A DNA stretch of 64,000 nt from JADKCL01 sp046329055 (GTDB lineage Bacteria > Bacteroidota > Bacteroidia > J057 > JADKCL01): assembly GCA_046329055.1 (NCBI GenBank), contig JAXLVK010000015.1:14505-78504 (forward strand). The letters run 5' to 3'. Each line of letters starts with the position of its first letter. The first letter of the stretch is position 1. This document shows positions 16,952 through 26,235 of the stretch, in pieces. The translations under genes were made by a program, and so were the position numbers. The notes under the pieces were generated by a model. That model worked only from the letters and a program-made list of their open reading frames with translations, had not been told where the DNA came from and made no database searches.

Positions 16952-17121
16952 GGTGTCTTGGATTTGGAGGTGGAGACCGAATGCTTCACTGGCAGCGTGG
17001 ATTGGTCGGTGACAGGGCGACCGTGAGAGGTGGCCATGCCGAATGATGCTAGGTCGGCGACCTGGGCTTCCTTTGGCGGTTTGATGGCAGGGCCATTCAT
17101 CTTGGGTGCGTCTTCTTTCAT
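16948..17121 (-). CDS. 57-aa ORF coupled to the toxin-like gene
   Basis: A short frame begins MKEDAPKMNGPAIKPPKEAQ and ends VSTSKSKTP. Its TGA overlaps the ATG of the toxin-like gene (ATGA at 16948-16951). The product is Pro/Lys/Ser-rich, hydrophilic and probably disordered, with no signal peptide. Tight coupling to an effector suggests a small chaperone, adaptor or leader peptide that ensures translation of the next gene. I do not recognise a family. Confidence 0.5.
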   Translation of the reverse strand: MKEDAPKMNGPAIKPPKEAQVADLASFGMATSHGRPVTDQSTLPVKHSVSTSKSKTP

Positions 17122-17384
17122 AGCCTTCGAGTATTGTGATCAAAGCAGATTGCGAATCGAGCAGCCGGGCCGGGGCCCGCCCGATAGGAGCGGGCGGTTC
17201 CCGAGCCAGCAGGTCCCCGTAGCCGGATATCCGTGGTAGCGCACGGATGGGGAAGAAAGAACGCATGGTAATAGTGTATGCTGCACACGCATGGATGCGC
17301 TGTTCCAGTCCCAGAGGGTGGTCATCCAGCACATGCAGCCTACTCCGGCGGGGGCTATGTGGTGTTGCTGATAAGGGGGAGGTT

Positions 17385-17454
17385 GCCGACCGGGGCCGAC
17401 ACATTGGTGGCTGAGGTGTCTCGAAGCCAGCAATGTGTCCGGCCCCAAGTCGGC
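17385..17454. repeat. Long imperfect inverted repeat
   Basis: The left arm 17385-17411 (gccgaccggggccgacacat...) pairs with the right arm 17426-17454 with about three differences and two bulges, leaving a 14-base loop. It is far longer than a simple terminator. It is not flanked by target-site duplications that I can see. Confidence 0.6.
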
Positions 17455-18067
17455 ACTCGTTCAACAATAAAGCGAATAGCTAAATGGCCCCGCGACAGCC
17501 GGGGCAGTGGGAAAAAGCACTGGATCGGATACCAGGTCACTCAAAAAGCCGCAAGGTGACGGAGCAGCAGACGGGGCCATGGCTCCAAGTGGTCGGGATC
17601 ACATGCCCTTATGCACTCCGCCCCTGCAAAACACAATCAGGTAGTGAAAAACAGTCGCATTGGAAGGAGTCGTGGTCGCAGCGGGGTGTGACGATGGAAA
17701 GTGCGGCGGCGGGCAACCCAATATTCGATCAATCAACAGAAACACCATCGCCCCAATCAACCCAAGGGCGAGGAAAGTTGCTCGCTGCCACGCCGCCGAC
17801 TTTCACGGATCAAATCACCCTGGCAAAACCATCCCGGAAGGAGCTCGTGCCCTACAAAAGGCATCGGGCACGGCTCATAGAAAAATAGCTAAATAATTCT
17901 TGTGGACAATACAGCCAAGGCAGGTCGGATACTCGCCTCTCGCAGCTCGCAACTCGCCCCACCCTTGTCATTTCTCCCAAATCAGCATAGATTTACGTCA
18001 AAGATCGCGCTTTCTCTGTGGTCGCGTCCTCGAAAACAGAACCACATTGAAAGATCTCTTGAAAAGG

Positions 18068-18095
18068 CCCGGTACGACCTCAACAGCGTACCGGG
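18068..18095. terminator. Perfect 9-bp GC hairpin followed by T-rich tract
   Basis: CCCGGTACG (18068-18076) pairs with CGTACCGGG (18087-18095). On the plus strand TTATCTTTTCTT follows, and AAGATCTCTTGAAAAGG precedes, so it could act in both directions. No plus-strand gene is known upstream. Confidence 0.55.
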
Positions 18096-18402
18096 TTATC
18101 TTTTCTTGGGGCACTTGGGTCGCGGTAAATGTTAACTGTCTTCATCTCCACCAACCTGCTTCCCGGTGCCTTTTTTGTTTTCAAACAACGTCCTTCCCCT
18201 CCATCGTTTCATCTTGATGCCAAATAAGGGAGTATAGAAATTCCGAACTCGCGGAATGAGGGTGATCATTGCTGTTTTCGCTTCATCGCCCTAAACAGCT
18301 GGTGAGACCTCGAGGCAAAGACCTGCCAAACATTGCAGGGGAAAAATAATCGTGCCATATTGGATTCAGGTTTGCTTCACGAAGCAGGAATCAGTCAGGT
18401 CG

Positions 18403-19902
18403 ATGTCCCGTATGCTATCCAGAGGTAAGAGGCCGCCAACCACGCGCCTGAACGACACTGTGAATCAGTTGCCGGACGGGGAATATGAAGATGTGGTAGG
18501 CCTGTTGGGATCGGGTGGCAAGTTGCCGAAATGGCTCGAACTGATTGTCTGGCAACGGGGGAAGCAACCCTATCCCGCAGCAGAAGAGAAGGTGCATTTT
18601 GAGGGCTACGACCTCAATTCACTTCGGGTTGTGGCGTCGAAAAAATTGGAGAGTGCTATTGCAGTCCTAAGGTCGGGGCTGCCCGCTGAAATCGAAGCCC
18701 TAGCTGAAAACTTGGACGGACTGCCCCGCCGCGAACTGTTACTGGCCCTGGATTTCATCAAAGGAGCCAAGACCCATGCCATCAAGAGGTGCTACCTAGA
18801 GCGGCTGGTGAAGCTGATCGACTTGGAGTCTGCTATCGTTGCAGGTGCTTATTCAGGGATTAAGCGTACGGCCGCTCTTGGCACCTGCGCTACCGAAATG
18901 GAGCAGGCTCGAGCCAACCTTTTGCTTGTCCAGCAAATCAACTACTACCGGACCGAGTTCTTGGACAAGGTCATCGCCACCCGAAACAAAACTGGCGCGC
19001 TGGAACTTGAGCGCATCAAGGATTACCTTCTCTCGGATTTTGCAAAGCTTGATGTCTCAGCCTATCCAGCGCTGCTGCGGAGTGAGAAGTTGCTGTTGGA
19101 TGAGGTTTTCCATGCCTTGAACGGTGACAGGAAGTCGGCCTGCAGGATAGCTGAGTCTGTTTGGGAATCCGATCAGCAGTCCCACTTTCTCAGTCCCCTG
19201 AGCCGTGCCAAGCTCATGGTGCGGCTAAACGATAACTATGCCGCACTGGGTTACAGGGCCAAAGGGGAGAAGTTAGTGGCACAATTTGCTGCCTTTGACC
19301 CAGAATTGCCACAAAACAGGGCAATCTACTTGGTTCGGTTTTTGATCGCCTCGCTGGAATGGAGATCAGAGGGTGCAAGCAAAATGCCTTTGGATTCAGT
19401 AGTGGAGCTATTTCAGCGAAACGAGGACTTTTTTCTGGGGTTGCCAGTCAGCGGCAATCGTTCTCTGATCCTGATTGCCATGATGGCCATTTACCTTGGG
19501 CAGCAAGACATAGAAAAGGCAAAGATGTTATTCAACAACTTGTACCGAGAAAAGGATCAGAAGCCATCTTTGCGATACCGCATTTCAGGCCTGCTTTGCC
19601 ACCTGATGATTTTGTTTGACTCACATGAGGTCGCTGAACTAAAGCACCATGCCAAAAATTACCGTGAACTGATGATGGAAAAAGGTGACTTCTCTATCCC
19701 TGCGATACGCTTTTTGAGCTTTCTTCAAATCAATGCTAGAAGGTATGCGACTTCCAGGCCATCACTGAAGGTATCAAAAGCCTACCAAGCCGACCTTGAG
19801 GCTATAATCATAAGTCTGCAGCGCTATCAATTGGACGATGGGGTAGCAGAGAGGTTGCTATACGAGCCATTCATCAACTGGCTAAATGCCAAATTGAGCT
19901 AA
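18403..19902 (+). CDS. Helical-repeat hypothetical protein
   Basis: The start is taken at MSRMLSRGKRPPTTRL (18403); the open frame begins at 18352. The 499-aa product is almost fully helical, soluble and without signal peptide. It has spaced helix pairs such as ARANLLLVQQINYYRTEF, LDEVFHALNGDRKSACRIAE and IYLGQQDIEKAKMLFNNLY, resembling a TPR-like solenoid of the kind common in Bacteroidota hypothetical proteins. Role unknown. Its stop overlaps the stop of the convergent next gene (CTAA at 19899-19902). Confidence 0.65.
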   Translation: MSRMLSRGKRPPTTRLNDTVNQLPDGEYEDVVGLLGSGGKLPKWLELIVWQRGKQPYPAAEEKVHFEGYDLNSLRVVASKKLESAIAVLRSGLPAEIEALAENLDGLPRRELLLALDFIKGAKTHAIKRCYLERLVKLIDLESAIVAGAYSGIKRTAALGTCATEMEQARANLLLVQQINYYRTEFLDKVIATRNKTGALELERIKDYLLSDFAKLDVSAYPALLRSEKLLLDEVFHALNGDRKSACRIAESVWESDQQSHFLSPLSRAKLMVRLNDNYAALGYRAKGEKLVAQFAAFDPELPQNRAIYLVRFLIASLEWRSEGASKMPLDSVVELFQRNEDFFLGLPVSGNRSLILIAMMAIYLGQQDIEKAKMLFNNLYREKDQKPSLRYRISGLLCHLMILFDSHEVAELKHHAKNYRELMMEKGDFSIPAIRFLSFLQINARRYATSRPSLKVSKAYQADLEAIIISLQRYQLDDGVAERLLYEPFINWLNAKLS

Positions 19903-20285
19903 ACATTGTCCAAAATGACGTCAATATTCCCCCCGCCATATCTCACTCTAAAAACCAGCATGGGCGGAGCCACCGACACATAAGTCACTGTAAGCTGCCC
20001 CTGCGCATACTTGGCAACCATCTGCCCATAATTCAAGCCGAAGTTCTGCTGCCCCCATTCGCGGGCCTTGTATATCGCCGCCAAGGCCACCACGTGCGGA
20101 ACCTGTCCTCCATTTTCGAGGTAGGTCACTAGTGCATTGAACCCACCACCATTGCCCCATGCCCAGCCGTTGCCACTGTTGTTTCCGCTGCCTTGTCCGT
20201 ATGCATTGCCGTTCCCGTTTCCTTGAGCTTGAACCGCCGTGAAGGCGAGCATGAGGAATGAAAACAGTAAGAGTATCTTTTTCAT
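19899..20285 (-). CDS. Small secreted Gly/Asn-rich protein
   Basis: The start is set at the Met of MKKILLLFSFLMLAFTAVQA (20285), a textbook signal peptide; the ORF to 20351 adds an unlikely leader. The 128-aa product has a Gly/Asn/Gln-rich stretch (GNGNGNAYGQGSGNNSGNG) directly after the cleavage site, then a compact domain (VVALAAIYKAREWGQQNF, VFRVRYGGGNIDVIL). It is probably periplasmic or surface exposed. No family recognised. Confidence 0.65.
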   Translation of the reverse strand: MKKILLLFSFLMLAFTAVQAQGNGNGNAYGQGSGNNSGNGWAWGNGGGFNALVTYLENGGQVPHVVALAAIYKAREWGQQNFGLNYGQMVAKYAQGQLTVTYVSVAPPMLVFRVRYGGGNIDVILDNV

Positions 20286-20713
20286 AGACGCTATACCTAT
20301 TGGTTGGAATAAAGATGAAGACAGAGCCAAGATAGCCATTTGAGGGTGCAATTCCCAAATGAGAGGCCAATCTGATTGGCGGGAAGCTACCGAGCCGGTT
20401 CGGAATCTTACTTGGGTAACCTAAAAAGATTGGTGTGTCGAGCCCGAGGATGCAAGGGAGGTGAAACACATTATAGGTTTCTCCGGGCCGCAGCCGCTGA
20501 GGTTCAAACGCGATCAAATGCAGGGTGGAGTTGCGAAGATGTAGGAAATAATTTCGAAGGAGGCGGGAGTGGTCCTGATGCACGGACGAAAAAATAGCCG
20601 CATTGACACGAGATGTCACAGAGCTTCGTTACTTTCATGCTGGAGACCACGATGCGGTACATCAAGATGACTGGAAGTGGCTCCTAGGCAGAGAATCAAA
20701 TTCAATCACAGAT
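20286..20713. other. Intergenic region between divergent genes
   Basis: It holds the upstream regions of the small secreted protein (minus) and of the T9SS-era secreted protein (plus). No TAnnTTTG promoter with a proper -33 was found, and the open frames inside are not protein-like. Confidence 0.4.
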
Positions 20714-22015
20714 ATGAAAACACCCCGTTTCACCCGTCCGCTATGGGTCGCAGCAATGCTCCTGCAATGGGCCAGTACCACCGCCATCGCCCAGGGCAAC
20801 AGCATGTGGCGCACCAATGGCAATGCCAACGCCTCCACCCAGTTCGTCGGCACCACCGACCAGTCTCCGCTCATCCTCAAGACCGCCAACGCAGAGCGCC
20901 TCCGCATCCAGCCCAGCGGTGACATGAAGGTCAGCGCCCTCAGCGGCAGCGGCCCCGCCGTCCTTGCCGTCAAGCCCGACGGTAGTTTGTATCGCCTTGA
21001 CAATCCGGGCACCGACACCGCATTCTCCTGCGCCACCCGGCTCTACTCCGCCGATGGCAACTGGCTCACCCCCAATTGCCGCATCGGGAGCCTGAACGCT
21101 GCCCCCGTCCGCATCATCAGCAACGGCACCGAGCGCATCCGCGTCACCGAGTCCGGCAATGTCGGCATCGGCACCACCACTCCGCAAGCCCCCTTACATG
21201 TCCAGAGCAGCACCAATGCCGAGCTCCGCATCCAGGGCACCACCGTCGCCGCCCAGCCACAACTCGGCCTCGCAGTCGGCAGCGGCCCGGTCACCGTCAA
21301 GCTCGCCAGCCTCAGCGCGGGCCTCAGCCCCAACCTAGACGCCGAGGCCCACCTCAGCATCAACGACGGCAGCGGCCCCGCCACCATGCGCAAGGTCATC
21401 ACCATGGACCGCAACCGCACCCACATCCACACCCGCCTAGGCATCGGCATGGAGGCCCCCGCCAACGACTTCGCCGGAATCAACGGCAGCCTGATCCTGA
21501 CGGACCAAGGCAACCAAGGAAACTATATCAGAATCGGGCACAATGGGACAGCCGCATTCATCGAGCACCGCACAGGCACCGCCAACAGCAACGGCAGCGA
21601 TCGCCTCCTCATCAACGGCGGCGGAGGACGCACCGACTTCGGAGGCCTCGTCGTCGCCAACGACCGTCTGGGCATCGGCACCACCAATTTCACTGACAAC
21701 GCCACAGGCAAGGACTACCGCCTCAGCGTGGACGGCCGCATCCGCTGCACTGAGATCAAGATTTACTCAGGATGGGCGGACCACGTATTTTCGCCGGATT
21801 ACAAGCTACTCCCCCTCAGTGAAGTCGAGACCTACATCGCCACCAACGGTCACCTTCCCGGCCTGCCCAGCGCAGCCGAGGTGGAGCAAAACGGCGTGGA
21901 CGTCGGCGAAACCCAAGCCCTACTTCTGGAGAAAATCGAAGAGCTTACGCTGCATCTCATTCGCTTGGAGCGCGAAAATGTCGAACTTAGGACAATGATC
22001 AAGGCAGCAAAGTGA
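20714..22015 (+). CDS. Secreted tail-fibre-like repeat protein
   Basis: The start at 20714 gives a signal peptide (MKTPRFTRPLWVAAMLLQW...TAIAQ). The 433-aa product has repeated beta motifs of the GNVGIGTTTPQAPLHV and RLGIGTTNFTDN type, also seen in phage fibres and many Bacteroidota surface proteins. The C-terminus has DYKLLPLSEVETYIATNGHL, then LPSAAEVEQNGVDVGE and a final coiled coil (LLLEKIEELTLHLIRLEREN), the usual trimerising end of this family. No intramolecular chaperone (S74) Ser-Lys pair is evident. Likely a trimeric surface fibre. It overlaps or abuts the next gene. Confidence 0.75.
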   Translation: MKTPRFTRPLWVAAMLLQWASTTAIAQGNSMWRTNGNANASTQFVGTTDQSPLILKTANAERLRIQPSGDMKVSALSGSGPAVLAVKPDGSLYRLDNPGTDTAFSCATRLYSADGNWLTPNCRIGSLNAAPVRIISNGTERIRVTESGNVGIGTTTPQAPLHVQSSTNAELRIQGTTVAAQPQLGLAVGSGPVTVKLASLSAGLSPNLDAEAHLSINDGSGPATMRKVITMDRNRTHIHTRLGIGMEAPANDFAGINGSLILTDQGNQGNYIRIGHNGTAAFIEHRTGTANSNGSDRLLINGGGGRTDFGGLVVANDRLGIGTTNFTDNATGKDYRLSVDGRIRCTEIKIYSGWADHVFSPDYKLLPLSEVETYIATNGHLPGLPSAAEVEQNGVDVGETQALLLEKIEELTLHLIRLERENVELRTMIKAAK

Positions 22016-22062
22016 GAGTGGGCACTGGATCAAATAGTGAATTTGCCCGGATTTGCCGTGCA

Positions 22063-22743
22063 ATGGATCTTTCCAAGGCCTTGGGGCATTGGGGGCTGAT
22101 CCTCCCAATGATCGGTATCCTCATCTTGTCATCAACTCCAGCCACAGCCCAGTTCCGGGACTCCAGTTGGACCGCCCTCACCCAGCGGCTGCGACAGCAC
22201 CATCACCGTGCCGAGCCACGCGTCCCCGACTCCAGCTTGAATGCGATCCATGTGGGGCTGCTGCGCCAGACATGGTATCCCTTCACGGAGGTCGCGGCGA
22301 CTTATGAGCGTGCGCTCTGGAAGCGTAGGTCCATTGGCGGCACATTGGGGATTGGCGACCTCGGAAACTCTGCGGTAGGATCACCCTATTGGAGACATTA
22401 CCACCACTTGGGTGTCGAGTTGCGGCAATACCTAGCATTTAGGAGGCAGCCCACTTTGTCGGGTTTCGTTCTTGCGATCGGGCTTTCCTTCGACCAGGGG
22501 GGATTGATCTACAGGAAATCGACACAGTATTACCTAAGAGGTCGTTGGTTTTCAGGCGGTCCGGTAATTGGCTACCAACTAGCACTTCTCGGGCGGCTCC
22601 GCGCATCGGCTACATTGCGTGTGGCATTTTACCCTAGCCGTGGTTTAGATTACTTTTCCCCACAAGGCACTGCACTAGGAAGGAACACCTTCCCGGGAAG
22701 CTACTTCTTCTATTTGAACTTTAGAATAGGCTATACCTTTTAA
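22063..22743 (+). CDS. Probable outer-membrane beta-barrel protein
   Basis: The start at 22063 (MDLSKALGHWGLILPMIGIL) gives a signal peptide ending ATAQ; a GTG at 22012 would overlap the previous stop but adds an odd leader. The 226-aa product has alternating amphipathic strands (GVELRQYLAFRR, GFVLAIGLSFDQGG, GRLRASATLRVAFYP) and ends in an aromatic-terminated strand (NFRIGYTF), the usual outer-membrane insertion signal. It lies directly after the fibre gene and six bases before the next one, so these form a likely operon of surface proteins. Confidence 0.65.
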   Translation: MDLSKALGHWGLILPMIGILILSSTPATAQFRDSSWTALTQRLRQHHHRAEPRVPDSSLNAIHVGLLRQTWYPFTEVAATYERALWKRRSIGGTLGIGDLGNSAVGSPYWRHYHHLGVELRQYLAFRRQPTLSGFVLAIGLSFDQGGLIYRKSTQYYLRGRWFSGGPVIGYQLALLGRLRASATLRVAFYPSRGLDYFSPQGTALGRNTFPGSYFFYLNFRIGYTF

Positions 22744-22749
22744 TCAATC

Positions 22750-24455
22750 ATGTCTAGATTCATCAGAATGCTGATCTGCCTATTGGCAGCACAGTCAAGC
22801 ATACTGGCGTTCAGTCAGTCCAATATCATCTCCAATGGTGGCTTTGAGGGCTACCTCCCCTCCGGCTACTATCCAGTATATGGCCAGGAATTTTCCCTGA
22901 ACCGGGCTCCTGCTTGGCTTGAATACACTGGCGATGGCGATATCCGCTGGTTTTTCGACTCGCTTTGGACACCCTCCTACCTCTATGAACCCAACCCATT
23001 GTACCAAAACGGGCATTTCAACCCGAGTCCATTCAACAGTGCGATGCCTTGGGACATGGGAGTACCCTATGACACCATGTTCCTCTTGCCAGCACAGCAA
23101 GGACACTTCTACATCGGCTTTGATGCGAAATCAGATGGATTCGACAGAGAGGGGGTCCAGACCCATATCGCACCTTGCGGCCTGAATTCCGGCAATTATG
23201 AGGTTTCATTGATCTATTCGATGACTTACGGAGACGACGTAGATCCGCATTTCTTCTTGTCCCTGTCCGACCAACTGGACTCTCGGAGACATATCCTAGA
23301 TGAGGTTACTGTAAACTCAACGCAAACGCTGCGCGGCCAGTGGTATCCCTACAACAAGACATTTACCCTCGACGTGAACACCCCAGACCACATGGACAAT
23401 GACTGGTTCGCCATCACGGGGCAGCAGTTGGGCAACTCGGATCCCACACACTACCTCTACTTCGACGACGTCCGCCTCTACCGCCCCTGCGACGACCTGT
23501 TCCGTTGCAACCGCACCCATGGCCAGATATGCCCCACCATCGCCACCATGCTGCCGCCCGACGACCTCCTCGCCGTCCGCGACATCGACAACGTCCGCGA
23601 CGTCCACCTCGTCATCAGCAACACCCTGCAGCAGTCCCTCCTCGACACCACATGGCACAACGCCAATGGCTTCACAGAGTTCCGCCTCGCCCGCACCAAT
23701 CTCCCGGCCCAGATGGCCACAGGCAACTACCCCTACACCCTCACCCTGAGCAACGACTGTGGCGCCACCAAGCACGCTGGCACCATCCGCGTAGCAGACA
23801 CCGCCCTCTACAACCTCACCCCACCCTGGACCGACAGCACCGCCAACTGGTCCCCCATGCCCATCCCTTGCTGCCTAGACAGCCTCCTATTGCGCAACCT
23901 CACCCTCCGCGGGCAATGATCAGCTACATCGTCCGTGACCAAATCACCGTCCAGAGCGCGCTACCCCAGGCCTCTGGCAGAAACGTCATCATCCTACAGG
24001 CCGGCAACGTAGTCGAAATCGACAGCGCTGAGTTCGATGGCAGTGTGAGCAGCCTGGAGATTCTGGAGATTCCGTGTCCACAGCGGTGCGCCCAAGGACA
24101 GGATTGCGGGAGGGGGATTGGCTACGATTGATGGGCTTTGTGCTACAGGAATTGATTCCGTTCTGGTTGTGAGTTCCACTCCAAGATGCCACTGAGACAA
24201 GGCTCGAAGCCAGCTACGGTACCTGAGACTGACGCGCCTGATCAGCTACGGATTTCAATCGTTCCGTAACCCGCCCGCCGCGATGAAGCGGGATCACTGT
24301 CTCTTCTCAACGCAGGCTGTCATTACGGTGTCTATATATGATATTCATCAGCGTCTTGTTCGATCCTTTATCGCGCTGAGAAATTGCTTCCTTCGGGACA
24401 GCACCACTTCCGCACCGGGCTAACAGACTTGCCCCAGGGTATCTACCTGAATTAA
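22750..24455 (+). pseudogene. T9SS type A cargo gene, multiply frame-broken
   Basis: The first frame (22750-23919) encodes 389 residues with a signal peptide (MSRFIRMLICLLAAQSSILA) and a carbohydrate-binding-like N-terminus (NIISNGGFEGYLPSGYYP). The coding signal then jumps frames: YIVRDQITVQSALPQASG...LEILEIPCPQ (to about 24100), TIDGLCATGIDSVLVVSS (about 24124-24190), DQLRISIVP (about 24240-24266), NPPAAMKRD...VSIYDIHQRLVRSF (from 24268), and EKLLPSGQHHFRTGLTDLPQ-GIYLN (ends 24455). The last three form a type A sorting domain. Five pieces in three frames mean either decay or very poor local sequence. Confidence 0.75.
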
Positions 24456-24503
24456 CGCAGGCGCTTTTTTGATTGCCACACAAACCCGCTTAGTTAAGCA
24501 GTA

Positions 24504-25055
24504 ATGCACACTTTCGCTGACCGTCCGCAGCCCTCCGAAGGAGCTGTGGACGGTCGGAGGCGAGCGCCATCCACCTCTGCACGGGCGCACCGCTCTCCAA
24601 CTGCTGCTGTAGCCACAAGCAAGGCATTTCTCTTCAAGGTGGATGGGGACATCGAGGCAGCACTCCACCACTCGCAAACGGCCGTCAGGTTGGCACCCGA
24701 GCAAGTGAGCTACTTGGACACCCTGGGTTGGATCAATTGGAAAGGGCTGGGCAACATCGACGAGGCCGAGCGGCTGTTCAGGCTCTGCCGGAAATTTGAT
24801 CAAAATGAGGAACACCATGCCTCACTCACTGCATTGGGCGAGGTGATGGTGGCGAGAAAGCAGTTTCAGAAAGCTGAGAAGTACTACCGCGCCGGCCTCA
24901 AACTCAAGCCTGACCAACCCTACAAGCTCCTGCGCATGGCCGAACTCTACTGCTACCATTTGAACGAGAAAAACCTCGCGGACGGCTATTGCCGACATGT
25001 GTTGCGCTTGGACCCGGACAATGCCGAGGCCAAGCGCATCCAAGCTGACTGCTGA
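24504..25055 (+). CDS. TPR-repeat protein, probably 5'-truncated
   Basis: Two to three tetratricopeptide repeats are clear from about residue 45 on (VDGDIEAALHHSQTAVRLAP, GNIDEAERLFRLCRKFD, KQFQKAEKYYRAGLKLKPDQ, LADGYCRHVLRLDPDNAEAK). The first 40 residues (RPQPSEGAVDGRRRAPSTSA) look like translated non-coding DNA. The 183-aa ORF therefore is probably the 3' part of a longer TPR gene whose start is lost or frame-broken, just after another broken gene. TPR proteins serve as scaffolds; no partner can be named. Confidence 0.5.
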   Translation: MHTFADRPQPSEGAVDGRRRAPSTSARAHRSPTAAVATSKAFLFKVDGDIEAALHHSQTAVRLAPEQVSYLDTLGWINWKGLGNIDEAERLFRLCRKFDQNEEHHASLTALGEVMVARKQFQKAEKYYRAGLKLKPDQPYKLLRMAELYCYHLNEKNLADGYCRHVLRLDPDNAEAKRIQADC

Positions 25056-25069
25056 TCAATAGGGAAAGG

Positions 25070-26035
25070 TCACTGCCGTGCCACCCGTGTGGTGCCCATT
25101 CCGGGGATGGAGAGGAGGTAGATGCCCGCAGGGAGGTTGCTCAGGTCCAGTGTGGCAGCGCCTTGGATTTTGCCCTCCATCTGAACCCGACCGCTGAGGT
25201 CGCTGAGTTGCCAGGGCAATGTCTTGCCATTCGCCTCCGGCAATTGGACCCGGAGCTCTCCGGAGGTCGGATTGGGCGAAATGGACGGCTGTCCCATCCG
25301 GGAATCCTCAGCGGATTGGAACTCCAGGTCAGAAAACACCACATCGTCGATGAAGTAATACGCCCCCGCAAACGGCAATGGACCCGGCAGGGCCACGCTG
25401 TAGGTGATCTGATAGTCATCGACGAAATTCCCGAAGGTGAGGAACTGGTAAGCGCTGTCCGCCGTGAAGTTGAATATCTGCTCCGTCCAACCGATGGACC
25501 ACAGCTCGCCGGGGATCACCATCTGCGGGGTCGCATGGATATTTTTTGCGAAATTTTGGTGCGGTGCATTCACACTGAGCAATGCCGCAACGCCATCGCA
25601 TTTGTAGTAATGCCCGATGTCACTCAAGCCGTTGGTGATCCAAAACCGGAGGCGATAGGTCTGACCGACCACCATTGGGCTTGTGAGTTGGGTGGAAATG
25701 TACTCGCGGACATTGTGGGTGGTGCCGTCGGGAATCGAGTCGTGGTAGGCGAGGAAACCCATCACGGCGTCGCCGCCATGGGCATTCAGCGTGGCAGGGG
25801 AGGTGTTCGGGAGTTGCACTGGGCCCGAGCCATTCACATGGAAGTAGTCCGGGTCCGCGAAAGAGCCGTTGGAGGGAGTGCCGCCAGCATTGTTCCAGTC
25901 AATGACGCGGTCCCATTGGCCCCAGCTGTCGGGGAGGGAGGAGTGGTTCTCGAATCCAGGATTCGGGACAAGGTTCTGCGCGAATGACATGCCCGCGCAG
26001 CAGAGGGCAAGGAGGGGAATAAGAATGACTCTCAT
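25070..26035 (-). CDS. T9SS type A secreted protein
   Basis: The start at 26035 (MRVILIPLLALCCAGMSFAQ) gives a signal peptide. The 321-aa product begins NLVPNPGFENHSSLPDSWGQ, the opening of carbohydrate-binding-like jelly-roll domains, and includes YYFIDDVVFSDLEF, a typical last strand of that fold. The C-terminal 75 residues are a type A sorting domain (ISPNPTSGELRVQLP to LDLSNLPAGIYLLSIPG). It should be secreted through T9SS and anchored or released at the surface. Upstream on the minus strand TAGCTTTG (26066-26073) is a candidate -7 box. The N-terminal domain resembles that of the broken 22750 gene. Confidence 0.8.
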   Translation of the reverse strand: MRVILIPLLALCCAGMSFAQNLVPNPGFENHSSLPDSWGQWDRVIDWNNAGGTPSNGSFADPDYFHVNGSGPVQLPNTSPATLNAHGGDAVMGFLAYHDSIPDGTTHNVREYISTQLTSPMVVGQTYRLRFWITNGLSDIGHYYKCDGVAALLSVNAPHQNFAKNIHATPQMVIPGELWSIGWTEQIFNFTADSAYQFLTFGNFVDDYQITYSVALPGPLPFAGAYYFIDDVVFSDLEFQSAEDSRMGQPSISPNPTSGELRVQLPEANGKTLPWQLSDLSGRVQMEGKIQGAATLDLSNLPAGIYLLSIPGMGTTRVARQ

Positions 26036-26235
26036 GATGATAACTAGATGAACCAAAATTCGTCCCAAAGCTACCCTCCAGCCATGCGGGATGATATGCA
26101 AAACGGAATGGGATGCACGGATCTTGGCACCTTTTTGGTGTGGGAGCAAGGCAGGAAGGCGTGGCTTTCAGGGGCGGTGCGTGCCCATGAGCAGTGTTCA
26201 TTTCAATTGCCGCCAAAATGCTGTAGATTCAGGAT

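Larger units (their letters stand above)
17122..18402. other. Long intergenic region with several hairpins
   Basis: No convincing gene was found in about 1.3 kb. Several GC-rich inverted repeats occur: 17385-17454, about 17486-17505 (GCCCC...GGGGC), 17841-17876 (gagctcgtgccc...gggcacggctc) and 18068-18095. One minus frame near 17602-17800 reads FLALGLIGAMVFLLIDRIL, a plausible membrane span, but it has no start codon before the span, so a small frame-broken membrane protein gene is only possible. The plus frames at 17484-17896 are open but not protein-like. Confidence 0.4.

Noticed and set aside
16952..17467. N-terminal extension of the 379-aa effector-like protein
   Set aside because: The extension is Arg/Pro-rich without domain signal and overlaps the better-supported 57-aa ORF; ATGA coupling fixes the start at 16951.
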